This document shows positions 49,938 to 57,401 of a stretch of DNA of 64,000 nucleotides, piece after piece. Numbering within the stretch: the first letter of the stretch is position 1; the number at the start of each line of letters is the position of its first letter. Position numbers and translations under genes: made by a program. Origin of the DNA: an uncultured Piscinibacter sp. (GTDB taxonomy: Bacteria; Pseudomonadota; Gammaproteobacteria; Burkholderiales; Burkholderiaceae_C); assembly GCF_937952055.1 (NCBI RefSeq), contig NZ_CALFYO010000029.1, positions 4,586 through 68,585 of the forward strand, in the 5' to 3' direction. The notes under the pieces are model-generated. The model had not been told where the DNA came from, did not search any database, and worked only from the letters and a program-made list of their open reading frames with translations.

Positions 49938-50014
49938 GGAGTGGTAGTTCAGTTGGTTAGAATACCGGCCTGTCACGCCGGGGGTCGCGGGTTCGAGCCC
50001 CGTCCACTCCGCCA
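49938..50014 (+). tRNA. tRNA-Asp (anticodon GTC)
   Basis: 77 bases. Acceptor GGAGTGG pairs with CCACTCC, discriminator G, encoded CCA at 50012-50014; the anticodon loop CTGTCAC gives GTC. It closely resembles E. coli tRNA-Asp. Last tRNA of the operon, followed by a terminator 8 bases later. Confidence 0.97.
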
Positions 50015-50022
50015 ATCCTTCG

Positions 50023-50057
50023 AAGGGCTGATCTTGCAAGAGGTCGGCCCTTTTTCT
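50023..50057 (+). terminator. Rho-independent terminator of the tRNA operon
   Basis: AAGGGCTGA (50023-50031) pairs with TCGGCCCTT (50044-50052), one T-G pair, across a 12-base loop, and runs into TTTTTCTT. It also insulates the EPS locus from the tRNA genes. Confidence 0.9.
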
Positions 50058-50226
50058 TGCCGTCTCAGGGTCTTCTCTCCCTAGGGTCGACGGCCGATTT
50101 CCCCTCGTTTGGAGGGTTTCTGCACCGAGGACGGCTCCCGAGAATCCCGTCACTCCGATCGATGTCGAACCGCGCGGTGATGCCGTGCGGGTCCGCGACG
50201 AGACCGGCAGAACAGAGGCTGATGCG

Positions 50227-51633
50227 ATGCTCAAGGTCTTCCAACACCATATCCCGCTGTCTGCTCTCGCGGAACTGCTGGCCGATGGCTTGTTCTGCTT
50301 TCTTGCGGTCGTGTTGGCTGCCCAGGGTTTGTCGGGCGTGCAAATCGGCGACCAGTTGGTCTTGGGCACGGTGCCGTCGCAGTTGTTGCTGCATGCCGCG
50401 GCGTTCGCGTTGCTGATGTCGCTCCTGTACTCGGTGTTCGGCATCTATCGCTCGTCCGCCGTTTCGGTGGGCCTGGGGGTACTGCTCAGCCGTGCCTCGC
50501 TGGCCGTTCTGGTCGGGGCTGGCATCGCCTACTCGGTGATCAGCACGGAAGGATTGACCGACCGCGCGAGCGAGTTGCTCTTCCCGGTCATCGTGTACAT
50601 GCTGCTGGGCTTGGTGGTGGTGCGGTTGCTCTTCCACGTGGTGCGGCGTGCCGTCGTGGGTTCCCCTCGTGTGCTGATCGTCGGCACGGGCAAGGAGGCT
50701 CTGAGCATCGCCACGGATCTGCGCCTTCCTGGCCGAGCTCATCGCTCAGTGGTCGGCTTCTATCCCGCTGGTGGCGGTGACGGGGCGCCGGGTGCCGGCA
50801 GGGTGTTCGACCGCGACGAGTCGATCAGCAGCCTGGTGAGGCGTTTCCAGATCGACGAGGTGATCGTCGCGGTTCGTGAGCAGCGCGGTGGCGCGGTGCC
50901 GATGGACCAGTTGCTGGAATGTCGCCTGCAGGGCACGCCTGTGCTCGACCTTGCCGGCTTTTACGAGCGCACCAAGGGTCAGGTGCCCACCGAGAGTCTG
51001 AAGGCGAGCTGGTTGGTGTATGGCCATGGCTTCGTGCAGGGGCGGGTGCGCACGGCGGTGAAGCGCGCCTTCGACGTCGTCTGCTCGACCATGCTGCTCG
51101 TGCTGGCCTCGCCAGTGATGCTGGTGACTGCCCTGCTGATTCGTCTGGACAGTCCGGGGCCGATCATCTACCGCCAGGAACGCGTTGGCCTGGGTGGTCG
51201 CAGTTTCATGTGCCTCAAGTTCCGCAGCATGTGCACCGACGCCGAGCGCGATGGCGTGGCCCGCTGGGCGAGCAAGAACGATGCGCGTGTGACCCGTGTC
51301 GGAGCGTTCATTCGCAAGTGCCGGATCGACGAGTTGCCGCAGCTGATCAGCGTGCTCAAGGGCGAGATGAGCTTGGTCGGCCCACGGCCGGAGCGCCCGT
51401 CGTTCGTGGCTCAACTTCGAGAGCAGATCCCCTTCTACGACATCCGTCACAGCGTCAAGCCTGGGGTGACGGGCTGGGCCCAGGTGCGCTACAGCTACGG
51501 CGCTTCGGTCGAGGATGCGCGTCGAAAGCACGAGTTCGACCTCTACTACGTGAAGAACAACTCGCTGTTCCTCGACCTGCTGGTGCTGGTCGAGACCGTC
51601 AGCGTCGTGTTGTTCCGCGAGGGCGCCCAGTAG
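50227..51633 (+). CDS. XrtA/PEP-CTERM-type EPS sugar transferase (phosphoglycosyl transferase, TIGR03013-like)
   Basis: 468 residues. Four N-terminal membrane helices (about 12-135), a cytoplasmic NAD-like domain with 'PRVLIVGTGKEALSIATDL' (about 147-165), a fifth membrane segment (about 285-305) and a C-terminal bacterial sugar transferase domain (276-460) containing 'YRQERVGLGGRSFMCLKFRS' and 'VGPRPERPSFVAQL'. It attaches the first sugar-phosphate to undecaprenyl phosphate. In exosortase-A loci this family, annotated TIGR03013, heads polysaccharide synthesis, and the genes to its right match that locus. ATG 50227 is chosen; the in-frame upstream extension lacks homologous content. Confidence 0.9.
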   Translation: MLKVFQHHIPLSALAELLADGLFCFLAVVLAAQGLSGVQIGDQLVLGTVPSQLLLHAAAFALLMSLLYSVFGIYRSSAVSVGLGVLLSRASLAVLVGAGIAYSVISTEGLTDRASELLFPVIVYMLLGLVVVRLLFHVVRRAVVGSPRVLIVGTGKEALSIATDLRLPGRAHRSVVGFYPAGGGDGAPGAGRVFDRDESISSLVRRFQIDEVIVAVREQRGGAVPMDQLLECRLQGTPVLDLAGFYERTKGQVPTESLKASWLVYGHGFVQGRVRTAVKRAFDVVCSTMLLVLASPVMLVTALLIRLDSPGPIIYRQERVGLGGRSFMCLKFRSMCTDAERDGVARWASKNDARVTRVGAFIRKCRIDELPQLISVLKGEMSLVGPRPERPSFVAQLREQIPFYDIRHSVKPGVTGWAQVRYSYGASVEDARRKHEFDLYYVKNNSLFLDLLVLVETVSVVLFREGAQ

Positions 51634-51816
51634 TCGCGCGAGCGGTCTGCGCGCGCCGACATGTCGCGATTCCGGCTGTCGGCGGCCGGATTCCGCACTC
51701 ACTCCCCGGACGGGGCCTTGGTCGGTACCTCGGAGTTTGGTAGGGTTCGCTTCTGAGCCGCACGACGACGCGTGGCACGGGAAGCGACCGCCCACGGAGG
51801 CCAACAGTCAACGCTC

Positions 51817-53847
51817 ATGTACGAATCGCACTTCGGCTTCTCGGGTACACCCTTCAATCTCAATCCGGACCCCGCGTTCTATTTCCAGAGCAAGGGCCAC
51901 GGCAATGCGCTGTCCTATTTGCGCTTCGGCGTCTACCAGGGCGAGGGCTTCGTCGTCGTCACTGGCGAGATCGGTGCCGGCAAGACAACGCTGGTGCGCA
52001 CGCTTCTGTCCGAACTGGATCCGCAGAAGATCGTCTCGGCGCAGATCGTCAGCACCCAACTCGAAGCCGGCGATCTGCTGCGGTCTGTGGCCATCGCGTT
52101 CGGTATCGCGCCGAAAAACCTCTCGAAGGCTGAGCTGATCGGATCCATCGAGGCTTTTCTGACGCTGCTGGTCACACAGGACAAGCGCGCGCTGCTCATC
52201 ATCGACGAAGCGCAGAACCTGAATCTGCAGGCGGTGGAGGAGTTGCGCATGTTGTCGAACTTCCAGTTCGGCAACCATGCGCTGTTGCAGAGCTTTCTGG
52301 TCGGACAACCTGAACTCCGCCAATTGCTCACGTCCAAGCCGATGGAGCAGTTCCGTCAGCGCGTCATTGCCTCGTGCCATCTCGGCCCGATGGATCACGC
52401 GGAGACACGGGCCTACGTCGAGCACAGGCTGCGCAAGGTCGGGTGGCACGATGTCCCGTCGTTCGACGACGCGGCGTTCGAGCGCATCCACCAATGGACG
52501 GGCGGGACGCCACGGCGGGTCAACTTGCTCTGCAACAGGCTGCTGCTCGCTACCTTTCTGGACTCGGCCGCGGCCATCGATGCCGCCCGAGTCGATGCGG
52601 TGGCGCGTGAGGTGCTCGCCGAAGTGGGCGAGTTCAAGGCGCACCTGACGCCGGTGTCGGACCCGTCCGATGCTGTCGTCGCCATGCCGGTGAGGGGCGC
52701 CGAACATGAAGTGCAGTCCCCGGTCGCTGTGGCCGCTGCTTCCGATGGGCCAGTGCTGTGCGTGGCGACTTCGGTCGAAGAAGATGCCAAGATGACGGTG
52801 CTGATGCGTGCACTGAAGGAGCGGCACGATGCCCCTGAAGTCGTGCTGGTTCGCGTGGGAGAACCAGCGAGCCTCGCCGAAAGTGACGAGTTTCGGCGCC
52901 TTCTTGGGCTGGAGGTTCCCGTCGTCGAACTGAGCGAATCGGACGGCACGCCGGCCCAGCGTATCGCGGAACTCATCCGGGCTTTCGATGCGGTGCTGGC
53001 GCTGCATGTGCCGAGCGTGGTCGTGATCGCCGGCGGTACAGATGCGGCCCTGGCCTGTGCGTTGGCAGCGAGCAAGCGGCCCTGCGCAGTCCTGCATGCG
53101 GACCATCCTTGGGTGGGCGTGGGCGACGCATCGCCCGGGCTCAACGATGAGTTGCTGGTGCGCATGTCGATTCAGTTCGAGCCACCGGCCGGGCGGATCT
53201 GGCCGATCGGCGGACTGTTGGCCGATGCCGTCCACGAGGTGCTCGCCCAGGGACGCAATGCCCAAGTGGTCCTTCGCAGGCTTGGCGCTGCCATGCAGGC
53301 GAACATTCGAGAGCGCGGGCATGCCTTTGTCGACGTTGACGCGATGATCCGTCAGGGGGACCGGCAGGCGATCGGGGCCCTGCTGGCAAGCCTGCGCGAA
53401 GCGAGCGAAATGATTCCCCTGATCCTGCCGCTGGGACGCGCCGCGGCCGCGAGGCTGGAGGCTTTCGGCCTGCGCAAGTCGCTGAAGGGCGATTTCATCG
53501 AGTCCCCTGGTGATCTCGACTTCGCAGAACGGGTGGCCCTGATGGCGGAAGCGCGCTGCGTTCTGACCGCATCGCGGGATTCGGGTGCCGCTGCGCGGGT
53601 GCTCGGGGTGCCGAGCCTGTGGCTGAGGGGCGGGCTTGTACCCAGGGCCGGCGAGGGCAGCGATGCCTCCGAGCAGCGTTTTGGCCGGGCAGCTCTGGAG
53701 GAACTGCTGCGCGCCGGGCGGGTCGCGGTGCCTGGTCCGTCGGAGTCCCGTCCCTTGGCTGCATCGGGTCTGGCCGATCTGCTGTTGACGTGGCTCCAAA
53801 GACCTGCCTCCGACGGGCGAGCCGGCTCACTGCGGGTCGGTGCCTGA
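51817..53847 (+). CDS. XrtA-associated AAA ATPase fused to a degenerate UDP-GlcNAc 2-epimerase-like domain
   Basis: 676 residues, about twice the usual length. Residues 1-270 match the PEP-CTERM-locus ATPase (ExeA-like): 'MYESHFGFSGTPFNLNPDPA', Walker A GEIGAGKTT at 50-58, Walker B LLIIDEAQ at 126-133, and 'QWTGGTPRRVNLLCNR'. After a linker, residues about 311-660 follow the fold order of WecB-type UDP-GlcNAc 2-epimerase: 'VLCVATSVEEDAKMTVLMRAL', 'VVVIAGGTDAALACALAASK', 'VALMAEARCVLTASRDSGAA'. Catalytic positions are lost: the HGDT Asp is Gly407, the EAGLR Glu is His427, and the later Glu pair is Ala-Ala. So the C-terminal half is probably a non-catalytic binding module. ATG 51817 fits the ATPase family; its GGAGG lies 16 bases upstream, rather far. 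Confidence 0.85.
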   Translation: MYESHFGFSGTPFNLNPDPAFYFQSKGHGNALSYLRFGVYQGEGFVVVTGEIGAGKTTLVRTLLSELDPQKIVSAQIVSTQLEAGDLLRSVAIAFGIAPKNLSKAELIGSIEAFLTLLVTQDKRALLIIDEAQNLNLQAVEELRMLSNFQFGNHALLQSFLVGQPELRQLLTSKPMEQFRQRVIASCHLGPMDHAETRAYVEHRLRKVGWHDVPSFDDAAFERIHQWTGGTPRRVNLLCNRLLLATFLDSAAAIDAARVDAVAREVLAEVGEFKAHLTPVSDPSDAVVAMPVRGAEHEVQSPVAVAAASDGPVLCVATSVEEDAKMTVLMRALKERHDAPEVVLVRVGEPASLAESDEFRRLLGLEVPVVELSESDGTPAQRIAELIRAFDAVLALHVPSVVVIAGGTDAALACALAASKRPCAVLHADHPWVGVGDASPGLNDELLVRMSIQFEPPAGRIWPIGGLLADAVHEVLAQGRNAQVVLRRLGAAMQANIRERGHAFVDVDAMIRQGDRQAIGALLASLREASEMIPLILPLGRAAAARLEAFGLRKSLKGDFIESPGDLDFAERVALMAEARCVLTASRDSGAAARVLGVPSLWLRGGLVPRAGEGSDASEQRFGRAALEELLRAGRVAVPGPSESRPLAASGLADLLLTWLQRPASDGRAGSLRVGA

Positions 53848-54223
53848 CGGGCTGGTGGCAGGCAAGTCAGCCCGTGCATTGATGCACGGACATGCCCGCG
53901 TTGCCTCGATCAGGGGGACGACGGTCTCCCATGCAGCCGTTAGCATGCGAGCCAGATGGTCGATCTCAAATGGGGGCGATACCTTGCGGTATCGCTGCAG
54001 TGCAGCACCCCGCAATTGGGGACATGGCACGGACGCATTCTGGCCGTATGCTTGCAGGAGTGATTTCACGTCACCGCGGCGGCTTCGGTGGCGGCCCGAG
54101 TCCAGTGCTTGAGTCAGTCTGCGTCGCCAGCAAACTGGCCCTCGACGATGCAGCGCAGCGACTGGCGAAGGGCGCTCGAAGGCAGTGCCGGGCGCCGAGC
54201 TGAACAACACAGGAGAGACCCCG
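53848..54223. other. 376-base spacer with sigma-54 promoter and stem-loop
   Basis: No well-supported plus-strand gene. It contains a sigma-54-type promoter (54041-54056) and a perfect 8-bp stem with TTGC loop, GCGATACC/GGTATCGC at 53976-53995. On the minus strand a frame from GTG 54069 to a stop at 53827 (80 residues) has protein-like composition with lower third-position GC than its neighbours; it might be a gene remnant and is left uncalled. An AGGAG Shine-Dalgarno at about 54211 serves the next gene. Confidence 0.7.
54041..54056 (+). promoter_or_regulatory. Sigma-54 (RpoN) promoter of the EPS export operon
   Basis: TGGCCGTATGCTTGCA has GG (54042-54043), ten bases, then GC (54054-54055), with TTGCA at the -12 box; it lies 168 bases before the export lipoprotein gene. 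Exosortase-A loci are known to associate with the PrsK/PrsR two-component system and RpoN, which fits; the regulator genes are not in the window. Confidence 0.6.
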
Positions 54224-54853
54224 ATGAAGACCGACACCCGCAGACTCGATCGCACGATGGCTCTTGCCAGCCTGCTGGCCGTTGCCTTGACACTCGTCGG
54301 CTGCAGCACGACGCGCTATCCGGCAGCGCCGGCGACGGCTGCGACGTCGGACTATCGCTACCTCATCGGGCCGCTGGACACCGTCAACATCATCGTCTGG
54401 CGCAACCCCGAACTCTCGCTGACGGTGCCGGTTCGGCCGGACGGTCGCATCTCGACGCCACTGGTCGAGGATCTTCCGGTGCTGGGCCGCAGCCCGGCAG
54501 ATCTGGCACGCGACGTCGAAAAGGCGCTGAGCAAGTACACGCGTGATCCGGTCGTGACGGTCGTGGTCTCGAACTTCAACGGCGTTGCCAGCGAGCAGAT
54601 CCGCATCATCGGCGAAGCCACGCGGCCCCAGGCGATCGCCTATCGCCAGGGCATGACGCTGCTGGACGTGATGATTCAGGTGGGCGGTCTGACCGACTTC
54701 GCCGACGGCAACAGTGCGGTGCTCGTCCGCGGCAAGGAAGAAGGCAAGCAATACAGCGTCCGGTTGAAGGACCTGCTCAAGCGCGGCGACATTTCCGCCA
54801 ATGTCGACGTGCGGCCCGGCGACGTGTTGATCGTGCCTCAGGGCTGGTTCTGA
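54224..54853 (+). CDS. XrtA-system exopolysaccharide export lipoprotein (Wza-like)
   Basis: 209 residues, shorter than E. coli Wza. Lipoprotein signal with lipobox LVGC (Cys27), then a polysaccharide-export (Poly_export) domain ('YLIGPLDTVNIIVWRNPELS', about 46-65) and one SLBB domain ('SEQIRIIGEATRPQAIAYRQ', about 125-144). It should form the outer-membrane exit for the polymer. ATG 54224 has AGGAGAG upstream. It is the first gene behind the sigma-54 element and matches the short export proteins typed as TIGR03027 in exosortase loci. The chain-length gene follows after 27 bases. Confidence 0.92.
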   Translation: MKTDTRRLDRTMALASLLAVALTLVGCSTTRYPAAPATAATSDYRYLIGPLDTVNIIVWRNPELSLTVPVRPDGRISTPLVEDLPVLGRSPADLARDVEKALSKYTRDPVVTVVVSNFNGVASEQIRIIGEATRPQAIAYRQGMTLLDVMIQVGGLTDFADGNSAVLVRGKEEGKQYSVRLKDLLKRGDISANVDVRPGDVLIVPQGWF

Positions 54854-54880
54854 GTCGTCAAATACCAGCAGGCGGCGTTC

Positions 54881-56428
54881 ATGGACGAACTGATTGCGCA
54901 GGCCATCTCCATCGCACGCGGGATGTGGCGGCGGCGCTGGGTCGGGCTGTTCGTGGCCTGGGGCGTGGCAATGGCGGGCGCTGTCTTCCTGCTGCGCTGG
55001 CAGGATCGCTACGAGGCTACTGCGCGCGTCTACGTCGACACCAAGAGCGTGCTCAAACCGCTGCTGCGAGACCTCGCGGTCGATCCGGATGTCGATCAGA
55101 CGATCGCTTTGCTGGCGCGCACATTGATCACGCGCCCAAACATCGAACTGCTGATGAAGCGCACCGGACTGGACCAGTTGCCGAGAGAAGAGCGCGAACG
55201 CACGGCGGAGTTGTTCCTGCGCGAGATCAAGCTCATGGGCAGCGGCCGTGACAATGTCTTCACGTTCTCCTATCGCGACCCGAGCATGGAGCGGGCGCGT
55301 CTGATCGTGCAAAACCTCGTCTCCCTGTTCGTCGATTCGGACCTCGGCTCCAGGCAGCGCGACTCGGAAGAAGCCAAGGAGTTCATCGACGAGCAGATCA
55401 AGAACTACGAAGTGCGGCTGGCCGAGGCGGAAACTCGCCTGAAGGACTTCAAGCTGCGCAACATGGGCGTCACCGACGTGTCGGGGCGCGACTACTTCAC
55501 GCGCATGACGGCACTGACCGAGGAATTGGCGAAGATGTCGACGGAGCTGCGCGCAGCGGAGCAGTCCCGAGACGCGTTGAGGAGGGAGCTCGATGGTGAA
55601 ACGATGAGTCTGCTGCCCGATCTCACGTCGCCGAGTGCAACGATCAGCACACCCGAGCTCGATTCGCGGCTCGATGCGCAGCGTCGACAGCTCGACGAAT
55701 TGCTGCGGCGGTATACCGACATCCACCCGGACGTGGTAGCGGCTCGCAAGCTGATCGCGCGCCTGGAGGAACAGAAGCAGCAGGAGATCGAGGCAGCCCG
55801 TCGCCGTGCCGCCGCGGAAACCAAGTCCCCGCAGACGACGACCAACCCCGTCTTCCAGCAGGTGAAGCTCGCGCTGGCGGAAGCCGAGGCCAGCGTGGCA
55901 TCGCTGCGCGTGCGTGTCGCGGAAACGCAGTCTCGCGTGAATCAACTGCGCTCTTCGGCGAACAGAGTGCCTCAGGTCGAGGCAGAACTGGCCCAACTCA
56001 ACCGTGACTACGAGGTCGTGCGGCGAAACTACGAAGCGCTGGTCGGACGGCGCGAGAAGGCATCCCTGTCGGAGGACGTCGATGCCCGGCGGCTGACGCA
56101 GTTCCGTGTCATCGACCCTCCGCGCACCGCGGCCAAGCCGGTCTTTCCCAGTCGCATCGGCCTGGCCCCCATGGTCCTTGTCGCGGCGCTGCTGGCGGGG
56201 CTCGGGGCAAGCTTCGTATTGTCCCAGCTGATGCCGACCTTCGAGACTGCACGGTCGCTGCGGAACTTCAGCCGGCGTGAGGTGCTCGGCAGTGTGTCGA
56301 TGATCCAGTCGCCAACGGCGCTTCGCCGATCACGCTTGCTGACGCTTGCGTTTGGCTCAGGGGTCGGCACGCTATTACTCTTTTACGGCGTCGGCATGGC
56401 GTTGCTGGCGATGCGTCTTCGTGCCTAG
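54881..56428 (+). CDS. XrtA-system polysaccharide chain-length determinant (Wzz/GNVR type)
   Basis: 515 residues. N-terminal membrane helix (about 21-38), a Wzz domain ('YEATARVYVDTKSVLKPLLR'), a long coiled coil (about 165-250 and 290-400, Glu/Arg-rich), a GNVR-type motif region ('VPQVEAELAQLNRDYEVVRR') and C-terminal helices at about 426-447 and 486-510. The extra C-terminal helix is normal for the TIGR03007 type. It controls chain length with the autokinase encoded next. ATG 54881 fits; the stop lies 13 bases before the kinase start. No separate kinase domain is fused here. Confidence 0.92.
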   Translation: MDELIAQAISIARGMWRRRWVGLFVAWGVAMAGAVFLLRWQDRYEATARVYVDTKSVLKPLLRDLAVDPDVDQTIALLARTLITRPNIELLMKRTGLDQLPREERERTAELFLREIKLMGSGRDNVFTFSYRDPSMERARLIVQNLVSLFVDSDLGSRQRDSEEAKEFIDEQIKNYEVRLAEAETRLKDFKLRNMGVTDVSGRDYFTRMTALTEELAKMSTELRAAEQSRDALRRELDGETMSLLPDLTSPSATISTPELDSRLDAQRRQLDELLRRYTDIHPDVVAARKLIARLEEQKQQEIEAARRRAAAETKSPQTTTNPVFQQVKLALAEAEASVASLRVRVAETQSRVNQLRSSANRVPQVEAELAQLNRDYEVVRRNYEALVGRREKASLSEDVDARRLTQFRVIDPPRTAAKPVFPSRIGLAPMVLVAALLAGLGASFVLSQLMPTFETARSLRNFSRREVLGSVSMIQSPTALRRSRLLTLAFGSGVGTLLLFYGVGMALLAMRLRA

Positions 56429-56441
56429 GGAAGAGCAGATC

Positions 56442-57401
56442 GTGAGCATCATCGAGCAGGCCGTCCGGCGGCTGGAAGAACTTCGACGCAGCGGCATCGA
56501 GCCGCCCGCGGCAGCGCTCGGCGGCGCCGGAAACGCTCCGGTGGTCGAACGCCTGCGGTCTGCGCTGCCGGCCGCCGATGCGGCGGCGGGCGCCATCGCC
56601 GGCCGGACTTCCGCCGTGCCGGCAACGAAGGCCCATCGTCCGGCCCCGCACCACGACGTCGAAGCGAGGTCTTCCAAGTTGGTGCGCATCGATCTCGATC
56701 GCCTGGCTGCGATGGAGTACCTCACGCCAACTATTCCACGCAGCAAGATCGCCGACGAGTTCCGTGTCATCAAGCGACCGCTGCTGGCCAACGTGCGGGC
56801 CGCCGAAGGCACGCAGGACCGCGCCAACCTGATCATGGTGACGAGTTCGTTGCCCGGTGAGGGCAAGACCTTCGTCTCTGTGAATCTGGCCCTGAGCCTG
56901 GCCATGGAGCTCGACAAGACCGTGCTGCTGATCGATGCGGACGTCTCGCGGCCCTCCATCCTGGATCGCCTTGGCCTGCCCCAGGCTCCGGGCCTGCTGG
57001 ACGTTCTCACCGACCCGGCGATCGGGCTTGGCGACGTCATGCTCCGCACGAACATCCCCAAGCTCAGTCTGCTGCCGGCCGGGCGTCCGCACGGTCAGGC
57101 CACAGAACTTCTGTCCAGCGAAGCGATGCACCGCCTGCTCGCCGAGATGTCAAGCCGCTACGCGGACCGCATCCTGGTGTTCGATGCGCCGCCCCTGTTG
57201 CCGTCCACCGAGTCACGCGTGCTGGCGACGTTGATGGGGCAGGTGATACTCGTCGTCGAGGCGAGCAACACGACGCAAAAGACCGTCGAGCAGGCGCTGG
57301 CCACCGTCGAGCAGTGCCCGAACGTGCTGCCCCTGCTGAACAAGATCGGGCGCTCCGAAGTCGGCTCCTACTATGGCTACTACAACCCGGTCGAAGGCTG
57401 A
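56442..57401 (+). CDS. XrtA-associated tyrosine autokinase (BY-kinase)
   Basis: 319 residues. Walker A 'SSLPGEGKT' at 135-143, Walker A' 'VLLIDAD' at 161-167 and Walker B 'ILVFDAPP' at 244-251 define a CpsD/Wzc-type kinase without membrane helices. The Tyr-rich tail 'GSYYGYYNPVEG' (Tyr310, 311, 313, 314) is the autophosphorylation cluster. It works with the preceding chain-length protein. GTG 56442 is the chosen start; GTG 56421 would overlap the upstream gene. The tail region overlaps the next gene's start by 29 bases, so the DNA for the Tyr cluster also encodes the next protein's N-terminus. Confidence 0.92.
   Translation: MSIIEQAVRRLEELRRSGIEPPAAALGGAGNAPVVERLRSALPAADAAAGAIAGRTSAVPATKAHRPAPHHDVEARSSKLVRIDLDRLAAMEYLTPTIPRSKIADEFRVIKRPLLANVRAAEGTQDRANLIMVTSSLPGEGKTFVSVNLALSLAMELDKTVLLIDADVSRPSILDRLGLPQAPGLLDVLTDPAIGLGDVMLRTNIPKLSLLPAGRPHGQATELLSSEAMHRLLAEMSSRYADRILVFDAPPLLPSTESRVLATLMGQVILVVEASNTTQKTVEQALATVEQCPNVLPLLNKIGRSEVGSYYGYYNPVEG

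Noticed and set aside
50202..50217. GG-N10-GC pattern (GGCAGAACAGAGGC) before the sugar transferase
   Set aside because: The -12 box is poor (AGGCT) and the start site would fall on the start codon.
51780..51792. TGGCACGGGAAGC as a possible sigma-54 site before the ATPase gene
   Set aside because: Spacing between GG and GC is 8 rather than 10 bases.
51808..53799. Minus-strand open frame of 663 codons opposite the ATPase fusion
   Set aside because: His/Arg/Gln-rich shadow without motifs; plus-strand Walker motifs are intact.
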